Of a stretch of DNA of 64,000 bases, positions 50,355 through 61,800 are shown piece after piece. A program made the position numbers and the translations under genes. The DNA is taken from positions 1 through 64,000 of the forward strand of contig MU400621.1 of NCBI GenBank assembly GCA_022578965.1. Reading direction: 5' to 3'. The notes under the pieces were generated by a model, which saw only the letters and a list, made by a program, of their open reading frames with translations, was not told the DNA's origin and searched no databases. This DNA comes from Xylaria sp. FL1777. Lineage: Eukaryota > Ascomycota > Sordariomycetes > Xylariales > Xylariaceae. Positions within the stretch are counted from its first letter, which is position 1. Every line of letters starts with the position of its first letter.

Positions 50355-53300
50355 ATGCTGGAGAGGACGACTACATGCTTGGAACCATGCAGCATTCGAG
50401 TCCTTCCGCCTCCGAAGAAGACCGTTCGATCCGCGAGGCAGCTGCACACGGCTTTCTGGCAGCATGGAGCCGCCGATATCGAGATCACTAAGGCTTGGCA
50501 GACCCTGATGCATGGCACTCTGGATACCACCTCTGCCTTGTCCGAGCAAGCTCGTAATCCGGCGCTCAGTGCCTCGGCATTCCTTCTCGACTTTCTGTAC
50601 CCGCTGATACGCCGCCCTTCTCCTATTTTCCCTGACAGATCCGACCGATTACGATTTCGAACTCGACCTTCGCACGTCTCTCCCCGCCTCTATAACTCGT
50701 CTCCGCTCAGTCAACCGCTTAACCCCTCTTCTTCCCGGGAAAAAACCGGCGCCGCAAGTGCCAGTCATGAAGTCGAAGCTGGCTTTAAGGACCGCAATGG
50801 GCAGTTGTCGCGCAGGCCTAATAACTTAGAGTCCCCGACCGCACCTGACAGACACACCCATGTTGTGGCCATCGAACGGATTCTGAAAACCAAGAATCTC
50901 CACGAAATCGATATCTTATGGCGCCATTATAAGTCTTTGGGTGAACCCTCTCAAAAAGCTTATTGCCGTGAAATCCTGGCATTCCTCTTCAGGACTGCCC
51001 AAATTTCCGACTGGTGGAAGATTTCCGAGCTTTTTCATACGTTGGAGGTGTCTAGTTGGGACCACGATGCGTTCATTGCTGGTGTTTCTGCCGAGATCAA
51101 TCTACAAAATGTCCCTCAAGCTCTGTCACTATTTGAGCGGGGACTACGGTCTGCTAGCCTTGACAAAACTGCTCTCGTCGACGCCTTAGATTTGCTGTTA
51201 GCGTCCGCCCTGGGACCTTCCACAACCGATTTCTTGCAGAAGCTATGGAAGCTCTATCCAGAAATGACCGCTCGGTGGAATTTTGACGATATTACTGCAC
51301 ATCTGAAGCACTGCGCATCCGTTTCTGGCATTGCCGAGAAAGCTATGATGTTTCCAGAATACATTGCTGAGCGGCTAAATGATCCCTCGAGCAACGAGGC
51401 CGATCGTGAAGCACTCCAAGTCTTGCAGAAGATACTGGTCAGAAGGGCAATTGTCTCGTGTGAGTATTCACAAGCAATCCCTCTGCTGCTCCTTACAAAA
51501 GATTCACTAGCTTTCGAGGAGTATCTTAGATCTGCAGAGGAAAGGGGTAAGAGGAAGATCACGCCAGATGTATATGCTATTTACCGAGAGTTACCTGGTA
51601 GCTCGCCCAGTCGCTCCGCTCTGCATTACGTCTTTAAAGCTTATACCAAAACAACGTCTTCCTACGCAAAGATGACCACCGGTGTCGAACTTCTTTGGGG
51701 GGATTGGCATAGGTTTCATGGCGTGCCATCTCGACGCGCTTACCAGAAATATTTGGGGTTTTATGCAGCTCGGGGGAACAAAGAGCGGGTGTATGCGTTG
51801 TGGACTAAATACGTTGAGCGTTTTCGCGATAACCCTATCGTGAATATCTTCGATGTGAACCAAGGTAGCGATACTTTTGCGCATTTGCTTCAAGTGCACG
51901 CTGTCAATGCTGAACCAGAGGAGGCTCAACGGATTTTCAGTGACATGGTGAACAATTTCAAAATACAACCCTCTATATACGACTGGAACATTCTGTTGAA
52001 TGCGTATGTTAAGGCCGATGACTATAATGGGGCCATTGCTACTTTTGACCGCTTATGTGAGGCAACTAAACCAGACAAGTACAGTTATGGGACGTTGATG
52101 CAAATGGTCGGGTCGAGAGGCGATTTGGCGTTTACTGTTGATCTGTACCGTCGCGCGCGCCATTCCGGAATTTTTGCCAACGGTGCGATGCTGAGCACTC
52201 TCATTGATGCTTATTGCCAAAACGACCTTTTCAAGGAAGCGGAAGACGTTTGCACGCGCGCTTCTGCCAAAGGCATTATCGAAACGCTGATGTGGAACCA
52301 ACTCCTTTATTACAATGCTCTTCGTCGGGATCTGGCAAGCATAAATAGGATTCTCAACAGTATGGCCGACAAAAATATACCTTACAACCAGTTCACGTAC
52401 CAACAGTTGCTCCTTGGGCTTGCTTTATGTCGGCAGTCACAGCATGCACTCCACCTCCTCACCGTTGCTTTAAAAGACAACGTGTTCGAAGTCACGGCAG
52501 CACATTTCCAAATTGTTATGAGCGCTCTTCTCCGAACTGGGGAGCCGGGATTAATCAGGCGCCTTTGCTTGCTTATGAACGAGCATAAGATCCCCATTAC
52601 AGAGGACGTTGTTTTCCGACTGAGTCAATCGCTCGGACAATGGAAACATTTGCCGCCAAAACAGCGAAGGCAACGCAGCGCAACTCAATGGTTCGGTGAC
52701 GCTCTACGTACATTTTTCAGTATCTACGGGCATAATTCAGATACTGAATTTGACTCCCAGGCTGCCTTGGGGGCGAAGCCGGTGCGGCGAAGAGAATTAC
52801 TCCGATCAGGACGCGAGGTGTATCAATTCAGTACCATAATGTACATCTTCGCTCAGTTGAACGATAGTGTACAGGTCGACGAACTCGTGAGACTATATCG
52901 TTATGTTTTCCAAGGGCCTAATGATGGTGGTGTCTTGCCGTTAGCCATGCTCAACGCTGTAATGCTTGCGGCTCTTCAGGACCAGCAATACGACCGCGTG
53001 AGGTCAACTTGGCAGCTCCTTTTTGAAAGTGCCAAAACGGAAGCGCGCCCGGCGGATTTTAATGACGACCTACCTCATCACAGCAAGATTTCGCCGAGGT
53101 ACCGTTATTCTCTGTCTGGAGGGTTGCGTGTGATGCAGGAGATGTTATTCAAAGAGAACAATGCTATGGGCCTTCAGGAACTGATCAAAGAAGTGCACGC
53201 AGCAGGCTTTGAAATGGATAGCAAAAACTGGAACTACCACGTGCAGGTTCTCGTGCAAATGAAACAGTACAAGGTGGCATTTGTGGTTTGCGAAAAAGTG

Positions 53301-53684
53301 CTGATGCCAAATTGGACGGGATGGCACACAGTTCGATCAAAGGAGGCTATGCGCAACGCCCTTCTCTTAGAGACGCGCAGGAAAGGATCATCTCCACGCT
53401 ACCTTCGACCTACTGCGACGACGCTATATCGGCTTGCGCAGGCCTATCTGGAACTGGATAGAGCAGGCCCGTGGTCTAGTGATGCAGCTACGACTCTTCG
53501 CGAGGTCGAGAATGACAGTATACAGGTGGTCAGGGCTATTAAGTCCATGATTCGTGTATATTCGAGTTTAGAGGTTGAGATTTTCGGCGCCCTTGATGAT
53601 AGTATCAGCGAGCTTGAGCTAGAGCAAGAGAAGCCGGGCTTGGAAAGAGAAGCCGAAGCCGAAGCCGAAGCCGCAGAAGAATGA
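50355..53684 (+). CDS. Mitochondrial PPR protein, Pet309/Cya-5-like
   Basis: A pentatricopeptide-repeat RNA-binding protein, probably needed to stabilise or translate a mitochondrial mRNA. Resemblance in layout and N-terminus to Neurospora Cya-5 and yeast Pet309 (cox1 mRNA) is from memory and not certain. It is one exon of 1109 residues. The first ATG in frame gives MLERTTTCLEPCSIRVLPPP, then KKTVRSARQLHTAFW, a presequence rich in Arg and hydroxyl residues. Helical-pair repeats are clearest around residues 520-720, for example EEAQRIFSDMV, then IYDWNILLNAYVKADDYNGA, then YSYGTLMQMVGSRGDL and FTYQQLLLGLALC. The C-terminus ends in a low-complexity Glu-Ala run. It sits between SRP68 (divergent) and the acetyltransferase. 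Confidence 0.87.
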   Translation: MLERTTTCLEPCSIRVLPPPKKTVRSARQLHTAFWQHGAADIEITKAWQTLMHGTLDTTSALSEQARNPALSASAFLLDFLYPLIRRPSPIFPDRSDRLRFRTRPSHVSPRLYNSSPLSQPLNPSSSREKTGAASASHEVEAGFKDRNGQLSRRPNNLESPTAPDRHTHVVAIERILKTKNLHEIDILWRHYKSLGEPSQKAYCREILAFLFRTAQISDWWKISELFHTLEVSSWDHDAFIAGVSAEINLQNVPQALSLFERGLRSASLDKTALVDALDLLLASALGPSTTDFLQKLWKLYPEMTARWNFDDITAHLKHCASVSGIAEKAMMFPEYIAERLNDPSSNEADREALQVLQKILVRRAIVSCEYSQAIPLLLLTKDSLAFEEYLRSAEERGKRKITPDVYAIYRELPGSSPSRSALHYVFKAYTKTTSSYAKMTTGVELLWGDWHRFHGVPSRRAYQKYLGFYAARGNKERVYALWTKYVERFRDNPIVNIFDVNQGSDTFAHLLQVHAVNAEPEEAQRIFSDMVNNFKIQPSIYDWNILLNAYVKADDYNGAIATFDRLCEATKPDKYSYGTLMQMVGSRGDLAFTVDLYRRARHSGIFANGAMLSTLIDAYCQNDLFKEAEDVCTRASAKGIIETLMWNQLLYYNALRRDLASINRILNSMADKNIPYNQFTYQQLLLGLALCRQSQHALHLLTVALKDNVFEVTAAHFQIVMSALLRTGEPGLIRRLCLLMNEHKIPITEDVVFRLSQSLGQWKHLPPKQRRQRSATQWFGDALRTFFSIYGHNSDTEFDSQAALGAKPVRRRELLRSGREVYQFSTIMYIFAQLNDSVQVDELVRLYRYVFQGPNDGGVLPLAMLNAVMLAALQDQQYDRVRSTWQLLFESAKTEARPADFNDDLPHHSKISPRYRYSLSGGLRVMQEMLFKENNAMGLQELIKEVHAAGFEMDSKNWNYHVQVLVQMKQYKVAFVVCEKVLMPNWTGWHTVRSKEAMRNALLLETRRKGSSPRYLRPTATTLYRLAQAYLELDRAGPWSSDAATTLREVENDSIQVVRAIKSMIRVYSSLEVEIFGALDDSISELELEQEKPGLEREAEAEAEAAEE

Positions 53685-54212
53685 GAAGGGGAAGGGGAAG
53701 AAAAAGTGGACGACGGAGAAGCGGACTAACCCGCGACTCGAGGCGCATGGTGTACTATTTTCTGAATTTCATGTATAACAATCACGACTTACGTATACCT
53801 CTAGAAGACTTTAGATGCCGCTTAGATGATTGTATATCTCAATAGTAAAACACCACCTTAATGATCAGTAAATAGAGATTCTGGTGTAGCCTAGCATTGC
53901 CGTTTTGGTTTAAGCTAAGGCTTTGTGGATCAAGATGGATAGAGCAATGACTCCTTTTCCGCTCCCGGAGCACGGTACTACTCCGATCCCAACCCGTTGA
54001 TTTGTAAACCGAGTATGACTTACCTAGGTTTTGAGTCACTCATCCCCTGGCTCTTGAAGAGTCTACTACATTAAGTTTGTTTCTCCTTTTCTCGTTTCAT
54101 ACCAGGCGTATCTGTCGAGTCTACCCAGGCGCCTGTCCGTTATAGAGTGCGGCAAAGTTTTCTGACGAAAGATATCAGCCCCCCCCTCTCAAGAAAATCA
54201 ACTATCTTAATC
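53685..54212. other. Intergenic, no gene seen
   Basis: 528 bases between the PPR stop codon and the acetyltransferase start; 3' trailer followed by promoter. No repeat or open frame of note. Confidence 0.6.
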
Positions 54213-55823
54213 ATGACCCTCCCGTTCTCGAGTCCCTCTCGACTGGCCCCTGGCTTTACAATGTCCAGGTGCACACCGGCAGACGTGCAGGGTATGACTG
54301 AAGTCTGGTAAGTTTTTTGTGTCCTTTTTTTTATTTGTCCAGCCTGTTCGAACGAGCAAGCAAACAGCTTGGAGGAGGCTGCATGGAAGACGAAATCGAA
54401 ACCCGTGGTCTGTAGTAGGATTAAATATGCTATATAATTGTCATATTGTACGATATTGAGGCTTACCAACAAGCGCAGTGAGTCTAAATCTATTTGAACG
54501 TCTCTTTATTACCGACGGGAAATTGGTTTAGTGCCCCCCTGGGACATATAATCCAGATGCCATTTGTATCTCTCCCGTCATTGTCAGGCATCCTGGCCAG
54601 GAATTTCCCTACCCTGGTTACCGTCATCGTTGACCATGTCCCTCTACCTGGCCCCTAAAACTACACAAGCCGCAACGCTTGAGTAAACGCACATTAATAT
54701 ATATCAATCAGACATGGACGCTTTCTCTAACTCGGAGTACACATACGTGAGTACCGCTGTGGTTAATTTCTTCCTATTTTGGCTGTTTGTGGAGGCAAAA
54801 ACTTCCCGTTACGGCAACGAACATGTTTCGGGAGTATACAGAACTCCCGAAGCCCGTGCGTATTTCATCAGAAAGAGCGATTACTGACCTTAGCGAACTA
54901 TAGTGGTGGGGGTCGATACCTGTGATGAAATCATGGCAAGAGGAGCGCATCCGTCGGCGCTTCGTGGACGCGAGCACGCAACAGTTCAAAGTTGTTGACG
55001 ACGCAAATGGGACTATTGGTATGTACACACTGGAGTCATTTTAGTCTCCTGAGGACTCTCAACATGTCTCGGGAGCATGCAATAGGGGTACAATATTCAC
55101 CCAAAAGAGTAATCACTGACTCCAGCGAGCATAGTGGCTTGGGCGAAGTGGGATCCCCCGCCGTGCATGACGGGGTTGAGGGAGGGGTTCGTGGTATATG
55201 ATGAGACAGGCCGCCCTATGAGCACAAGCAGCCTTGACGCCGATGATGGGGGCAAAACAAAACCTCTTAAGGAAAAGGAACAGGCGAATGGGAATACAAG
55301 CGGGAAGAGCTATGCCCTGGGCCCGCCCGAGGATTCGAATATCGCACTCTTCCACGAGTTCTACGACGCACTCATGAGCATGGAAAAGAAATACCAAGCG
55401 AGTCAGAAACTAGGTGAGCCTCAGTTTCTCTCTCACTCTCTTTTGTGTACCTCCTAGGCTGGGGTTTTGTAAATGCCCAGGCTAAGGAAGTCCAAATAGT
55501 CAGCTCTAAACCGTTGAATGTCACGACACCCCTCCTCCTTTCCCCTTCAACCTGGGAAATGCCTCCAAGACGTGGAAGCTAACACACGTCAATCTATACT
55601 AGTACTCACACATCTATGTGCTCGGCACAGTTATCACAACCGTGGCATCGGCACGGCACTACTGCGTAGTGTACTGGATCTTGCGGATAGGGAGGGCGTC
55701 CCTGCATATCTGGAAGCTTCACGCGTAGGAGCACCGGTATACCAAAGGCTCGGCTTCAAGACAGTCGAGGTGTTGGAATTTGATCGCACTGAGACGGGGT
55801 CCAATACTCCGGCTACCCTATAG
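54213..55823 (+). CDS. GNAT family N-acetyltransferase
   Basis: Transfers an acetyl group from acetyl-CoA to an unknown amine. Exons: 54213-54306, 54712-54746, 54904-55018, 55135-55413 and 55603-55823, giving 247 residues. MSRCTPADVQGMTEVYMDAF is the first strand and helix; it is complete only if intron 1 is read as a twin intron. WWGSIPVMKSWQEERIRRRF and TIVAWAKWDPP form the central sheet. Residues 175-193, LTHLCARHSYHNRGIGTALL, contain the acetyl-CoA loop. The usual Gln/Arg-x-x-Gly-x-Gly appears here as His-Asn-Arg-Gly-Ile-Gly. VPAYLEASRVGAPVYQRLGF is the typical C-terminal block. The second in-frame ATG (residue 17) is an alternative start. Introns 2 and 3 are related to each other. Confidence 0.82.
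54307..54711 (+). other. Predicted spliceosomal twin intron (stwintron)
   Basis: Exon 1 ends GAAGTCT, followed by G and then GTAAGT. An internal intron 54308-54478 runs from GTAAGT to GCGCAG. The next bases are TGAGTC, so removing it makes G plus TGAGTC, a consensus donor GTGAGT for an external intron that ends CAATCAG at 54711. The product joins T to AC and encodes Tyr in TEVYMDAF, as the GNAT family expects. A single intron from GTAAGT to 54711 would be out of phase and give an immediate TGA stop. The internal intron thus sits between the first and second base of the external donor. Confidence 0.65.
54747..54903 (+). other. Intron 2 of GNAT gene, introner-like
   Basis: 157 bases. It contains AACATGTTTCGGGAG followed by ACTCCCGA, which could pair as a hairpin. 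It ends ATTACTGACCTTAGCGAACT before ATAG. Closely related to the next intron and to intron 2 of the MFS gene. Confidence 0.65.
55019..55134 (+). other. Intron 3 of GNAT gene, introner-like
   Basis: 116 bases. Contains AACATGTCTCGGGAGCATGC and ends AGTAATCACTGACTCCAGCG followed by AGCATAG. These segments are shared with the preceding intron and, for the 3' end, with intron 2 of the unrelated MFS gene. Confidence 0.65.
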
Positions 55824-58800
55824 TAAGTACCACAAAATCGTCTTCCCTTGTCCTCGTTGACTCAGCATACTCTCGGCTCCTCGCCGCGTATACATGGTTC
55901 TTTTTATGACAGTTACTGAGTCCCGTCCCAAAATAGTGTGATGGTGAGGGAACCAGGAGCGGCATGAGATATGCTTGATGGGGTTCCTCGGCAGAAGTGG
56001 AATAACGCTGAGAGCCAAGTTTGATAGTAAGCAGTTGCCGGTGGTGATCTCGATACTATTCCATTATAGATGACCTAGGATGTTAAGTAAGGCCCGTATG
56101 AAACCCAGAATGATTGTAGTCTTTGTCTCTTGGATTCATGTAGCACATCGTGTTTATTATGCACTCTCGCCCTGCGGGATGAACTGGCCCAATAGGTGCT
56201 GTATGTTTCCCCTGACGACATGAAGCAAACCCCGGCCCCGTAATGCAAATATCTACTGCGCACATACGGGAACTCATCCCAACTCTCAGGGCCCAAACAG
56301 GCTGGATCCAAGTGCCATAGGCGTAATCCATGCGGGAAAGTTCAACTCGATGATAGTAGCCCACCTCCAATCTACTACGTAGTTTTTGCCTGCTGTATGA
56401 TGCACCGGGATTGGCAGCCTGCCCGTTCCCCTGGATATCGGATCGGGTAACATGGCACTCAATGACACGTCGCGCAGGACGCCCCCTCGGGAAATTTATA
56501 ATGCGCCTGCTCCGCGCGTGAAAAATCACACATGTACCTGGTCTATCTACACATACCTCCGTAGTGTGGTCTCTGCCTCAGCGGCGAGTTAGGTAATTTC
56601 AGCACAAAAACGCCCGTCGAAGTAACCCCTGTGTACTACCATGTATAATCGGTAGTATACTCGGCAGCTTAGCAATATAGAATAGATATATGTATTTATT
56701 TAGGGGGGGGGGGGTTTTTAACAAAAAAAAAAAAAAAAGACAAAATAATAAAAAAACCCGAGTTTCTGTCTATAGTGCGTGGTTAACTGTTTCCCGCCAC
56801 CCCGCCTGCTTCGTCACATTGTGTGTACAGAAAAGAGTGTGAACCAACGATATAGCTAGCTACCTATCATGCCGTGTTACTATGAACGTTTCCGTATCAC
56901 GAGTGGCACAGTGTCATGGGGGAAGAGGCTCTGCATGTCGAAGTAATCATTACAATAAGTAAGCAAGCAGCCTGCTCAACCCCCGTCTCCCTTCACTTCA
57001 ACTCACATCACCTTAATAGCTATTTTCTTTCGCCAGACGTGTCAACGAAGAACATGCCTACGTAGTATCTACATGTGCCCTGTGGCGGAGAAAAGTGCCC
57101 CGTTGAAAAAGAAAACGACATGAATACTTCAGCAAGATTGAATAATACCACATACCTAAACACCGAGTTTCCGCCGCCCGGCATCAGCAAATATATGCTG
57201 TACTGTAGCAGGAGGTAGTGTTTGATTGTTTGATTATGACGGCCTCATGCGTGCGACGCAGTTGGCATGTTGCCATACTACCTACCTACCCGGTACACCC
57301 GGTACCAAGGGCTACAGTAGCTGTCTGTACGACATGACCATGACGTTACATAGAGTGGCCGGCGGGTGGTGCCGCTATCATCAGCCCTTCTATCTGCCGA
57401 GTGTATAGGTACTATATAAGGTACCTAACGCAGTATGTATATACTCCTATGTAGGTAGGTATGTAGTAGTATCCATCACTCCTTTCTACATGTGCGTAGG
57501 TACCGTACCTTACCTACCTACATGTAGGTAGGCAGTAGGAGGTAGCTTTACCTCGCGCGCCATAGGACTCCGTAGGTGCCACGTGGCCGTCGGTTTCGAG
57601 CCCTTGCCCGCCGTCGGTGGCAGCTGTAACTATCCGCAACGCGATTCTTGTGATGCGACTACGATGTATTACATTTTTGCAATGGCTTGTTCGACTCGGA
57701 TGCTGGCTGAATCTGTTTATATTGTGTGGAACAGCTCACGGCGATGCTTGTGTTCGGCAGGGCAGAGAATCATACATCAGGACGGTCGTGCTCTGGCTTC
57801 TGACCATTTGATGATACGCATCTATATATAGTTATACATACAGGTATATATATTGTATCAAATATCTTACGCAGTATGTCATATATGCTGCGCAGTGTTT
57901 GCTGCCGGCGCCGAACTGGATTATTGAGACTGTCAGCATTTCCGGGGAGGCGCTGATGTCTATACTTGGTGTTCAAGAAAGTTGAACCTCAGGCCTGGGA
58001 CATCTGGCAGCCGGTGAACAGACAAAGAGGCCAAGTACGGAACCTGAGACACCACATCGACACATCGACGGGGTTCTCGGGCGAATCCGTTGCTTGGCAA
58101 GTGCCCATGCGTGCGCACGACATTCCAGTCATTGTTTCAGCTTCATGTGCCACAGGGACGGTGTGGCTACTCTAGCTGACTAGGTACCTCGGACTAAGAA
58201 GTCTTCATTCACAACGTAAGCGCGGGCGTCCGATTTGCTGTCATAGCAATACCGGAGCACCACGTAGGTACTGTAGGTAGTCTGCACACTCTCTGTTTCT
58301 GTCCGCACACGAGGGCATCAACCCAAATCCCGGCAAAATGCACTTCACGCGGGCACAGACACAGGTACGGGCACAGGCAGAGGCATACGCCATGTCCATC
58401 AGCATCGAGCGTAGTAGTGCTGTTACCGTTACCGTGGACTCGGAATCCGGGAGATTGAAGGAACGCTAAACACTAGATAGAAGACTCACCGCCACTCTCG
58501 ACAATGAATGACAACTGTGCACTTCGGAAGCTTGGGGTTGCCCGTGAACATGGGGTCAATGTCTAAGTGGTAGGTTGTGAGCCTCGGCGTCTTCTTGACC
58601 AAGGGCGGGCTTTCTCTTGAGGGTAGCCATCAGGGTGCATAGACTAAGATGGGATCCATTTGAATTTCAAGCCATTGTGTATCCACGAAGCTGGATAGTA
58701 TTCCCTCACGGTGGCGGGTGCGGAATCGCTCGTAGGAAGCCGTCCTAGTACTAACGGGTTGGGAAAGCCCTAGGGGCCTAGATAATAATACCTACCAGGG

Positions 58801-61800
58801 CCTATTCTACTTGGTAACTCTATCTCTACCTACCTGTAAGCAAGCCAGCTACTATACCATACCATACCTAGCATATTGTCAGTCAGCCGCGTATAAGGAT
58901 AATAATGGATTGATTTAACCGTCGTCTAGCACTACTCATCGCTTGTCCCAGGGTAGAGAAGGCTGGCTAGTATCGAACGTTGGAAAGTTGGCTAGCAGAG
59001 CGGCGCATAGCAGTTGTCTCTCAATATTACTTGCTTAGCCCTGCCTCATGTGCTATCACAAGGAAGGTCTTGATTCGTCAAGCCGCCCTAAACAAACGGG
59101 AAAGCCTAACTACTCAGTGTGTTAGTTGTCGTAATAGTTATTAGACGCTATGAAGACACTGAGGGGTGTAAGTATATGATCTAAAATTATCTATATCTCC
59201 TTGACTCTGATGGGCAGGCATATCTTGTAAAGAACCGCCAAGAATCGAAGCCGACTGGCGAGACGGCTGAGAATCTGGCATGCTGATAAAAAAACTAGTT
59301 ATACCGGTACTTTAGATGAGACTGGCAGCCATGAGGGGTTACAGGGCAGTGGGCTATTGGAGCAATACTACATTATGATGGTAATGATAAGAAACGAACA
59401 AAAAAGAACAATGTGGAGTAGTTGTCAATAGTAATTACCAGTGAGGATAATGTATATAGGTACTGTGATCAGACACGTGCGTGGCCTTCGTATTTAGTAT
59501 GAGCGAAGCAACAGTCGGTGTAGGTAGCACGTATTCAGAAGCATGTATACGTACAGCACATGTAGCTTGATGGATGTCATGACCAGGTACTGTACTCGGC
59601 AGGTTGTCTAGTGTACTGCGTAAGTAAGGGATGGCTACCTGTCCCTATGTAGGTAGCTCATTCTCGTCGAATCAATCATTGATGGGATTGAAGCTGTTTT
59701 ACTGCAACGTTGGGTTGACATGCAAAGCAGTGGTACGGCACCTATACTGCTTACTTAGTACAGTACCTATATACACGCACAATACCTCAGGGAGGTTAGG
59801 TAGTCTAGTGGTTAGAGTTGGAGGCTGCAGAGAGCCGGCGTTGTTAGTATGCACACAAGTAATGTAAGTTACCGTCAACATAATGAATACCTACCTATAC
59901 GCATGTTATTGCTCGACATACAGGTAAGTACCCATAAACAGAAAAAATGGTATATGGGTATAGGTACGATACGCAGTACTACTTCGTACATGGATGAATG
60001 AGTACATATATACCTCTTGCGTGGCGTTGAAGGTGAGTGAGTGGGTCGTATTTAACATGAAACACTGCTCGATCTGCGCTAGTACAGGGGTAGAGCAAGG
60101 GGATGCTGCAAGATGAACCAGAAACGGATTCAAGGATTTGAGAGCTAACTACTATACCTGGTAGGTATATTAACTAGAAAGTGAAGATAACCTGGAAGGA
60201 AACAAATTCCCTTTCCTTTTCCCAATCACCAATAAGTAGGTAGGTGCCGTACTATGCGTATGCGTATGTACAGTAGTAGCAACATTAAAGGTAGATGTTG
60301 CGGTGAGTGTAGCCTGCAGTGTACTAAGTTGTATTTTAGGTACCTTACAGTACATTATATGTAGCATAGTACATAGTAGGATCCATATGTACATAGCATA
60401 CATATACCTCATTCTCTGGCATACCACTCCTCATTCCCCCGAGCTGAGTACCTACTTTGGTACTGAGCATGCATATGTACTTACCTATGTAGGTACATAG
60501 GTAAGTAGGTAGGTAGGCAGGAGGTAGTTAAAAGGAAGCACTTGAAAGGAAGCACTTGGAACATCGGACGGTTTGCTCATGACAAGAAAGAACCGTTGCG
60601 GGTGTTCATGTACTGTACATATAAGCGCCAAATCATCGTCTTAGAACCATGGCTATCATCGACGTTATGAAACATCACCCACACCCCAGTTCCCAACGTC
60701 ATAATACCTACATAGGTATGTGTGCTCCACTAGGTAGTGCAGCAGCGTGTGCGAACGGAACACTGCAGAGAATATTCCTACGAATTCTCCCCAGGATACT
60801 TCGTGCTGTCTACACGACATTTCTAGTTGATGGTGCTCTACATGCTCTAGGCTACACCGGGCTACACAGCTGCTCAGCCTGCTTAGCCCGTTGCTATCTT
60901 CCAGCGCGGCATTACGTGTCGAGCTGAAGATCAGAGGGGGATGAAACAGACAGGCAAAAGATGCGACGCGACGGACATGATAGGTAGGTGATATCTACTC
61001 TCCTTCGACCTACTACGCAGTACATGTATATACTACATGCTCTATATAGGCAGGAGATATGTAGGCATTGTAGGCACTCTTCAAGGCTGATTGATTCATA
61101 GGTAACAAACCAGGAGTCTCCACCACACCCAAAGTCCCTAAGTACGCTACCTACACTACATTATAATGGACTGGAGGCTAGTTCGGGCAGGTCGTGTGCA
61201 CACCGCACTGCCTGGTACCGTACCGTACTTACTGCGTGTATAATACTATGCGTAAGGGCTAAGTTTGCCGAGCCTGGGTTTCCGTCCTACCAACACCGGG
61301 GCTCTGTGCTGTGGTGTACCGGCCCGTTAAGCAGGTACGCCTGCGTATGTATTCGAAATGGTACTCATTGCTTGTCCATATCTCCGAGGTAGCGGATTAG
61401 AGCCAAGACGAGGGCTTCATCCCGAGGCACTGCAGCTATCTGGTAGTACTTAGGTCTATATATCAAGCATGGGATGGGGGAGATCAAAGATGCCACCTAT
61501 CTTAGGTACTAAGCAGGGACTACCTACATGTATGTAGTGTATGTACTGCGTAGGAGATGACTACCTAGATCCGAAGTTGAAAGTCAAAAAAAGTGCGGGC
61601 CCCGGAAGATTAGAGGACCGTGATACTACTACGGAGAACCTATGAGCATGTATATGTAGTGCAGGAGTGCAGGAGTCATGAAGCCCGGTAGGTACATAAG
61701 GTATTCATTAGTATATGTATTATAACACAGACGGGAAGGACGGTAACATGTATATGTAGCCAGGATCTACTTGAATTAAAAGGCATTGCAATGCAAAAAG

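Noticed and set aside
56083..56529. 148-codon minus-strand open frame
   Set aside because: No recognisable domain, no splice context, overlapping frames of similar length, and located in repeat-word-rich DNA; probably chance.
56702..56740. Poly-G, poly-T and poly-A run as a regulatory element
   Set aside because: Homopolymers of this kind may be real but are also common assembly errors; nothing nearby gives them a role.
59798..59870. tRNA-like A-box sequence (TAGTCTAGTGGTTAGAG)
   Set aside because: No B box (GGTTCGANTCC) at the right distance and no acceptor-stem pairing, so not a tRNA gene; a SINE head is possible but unsupported.
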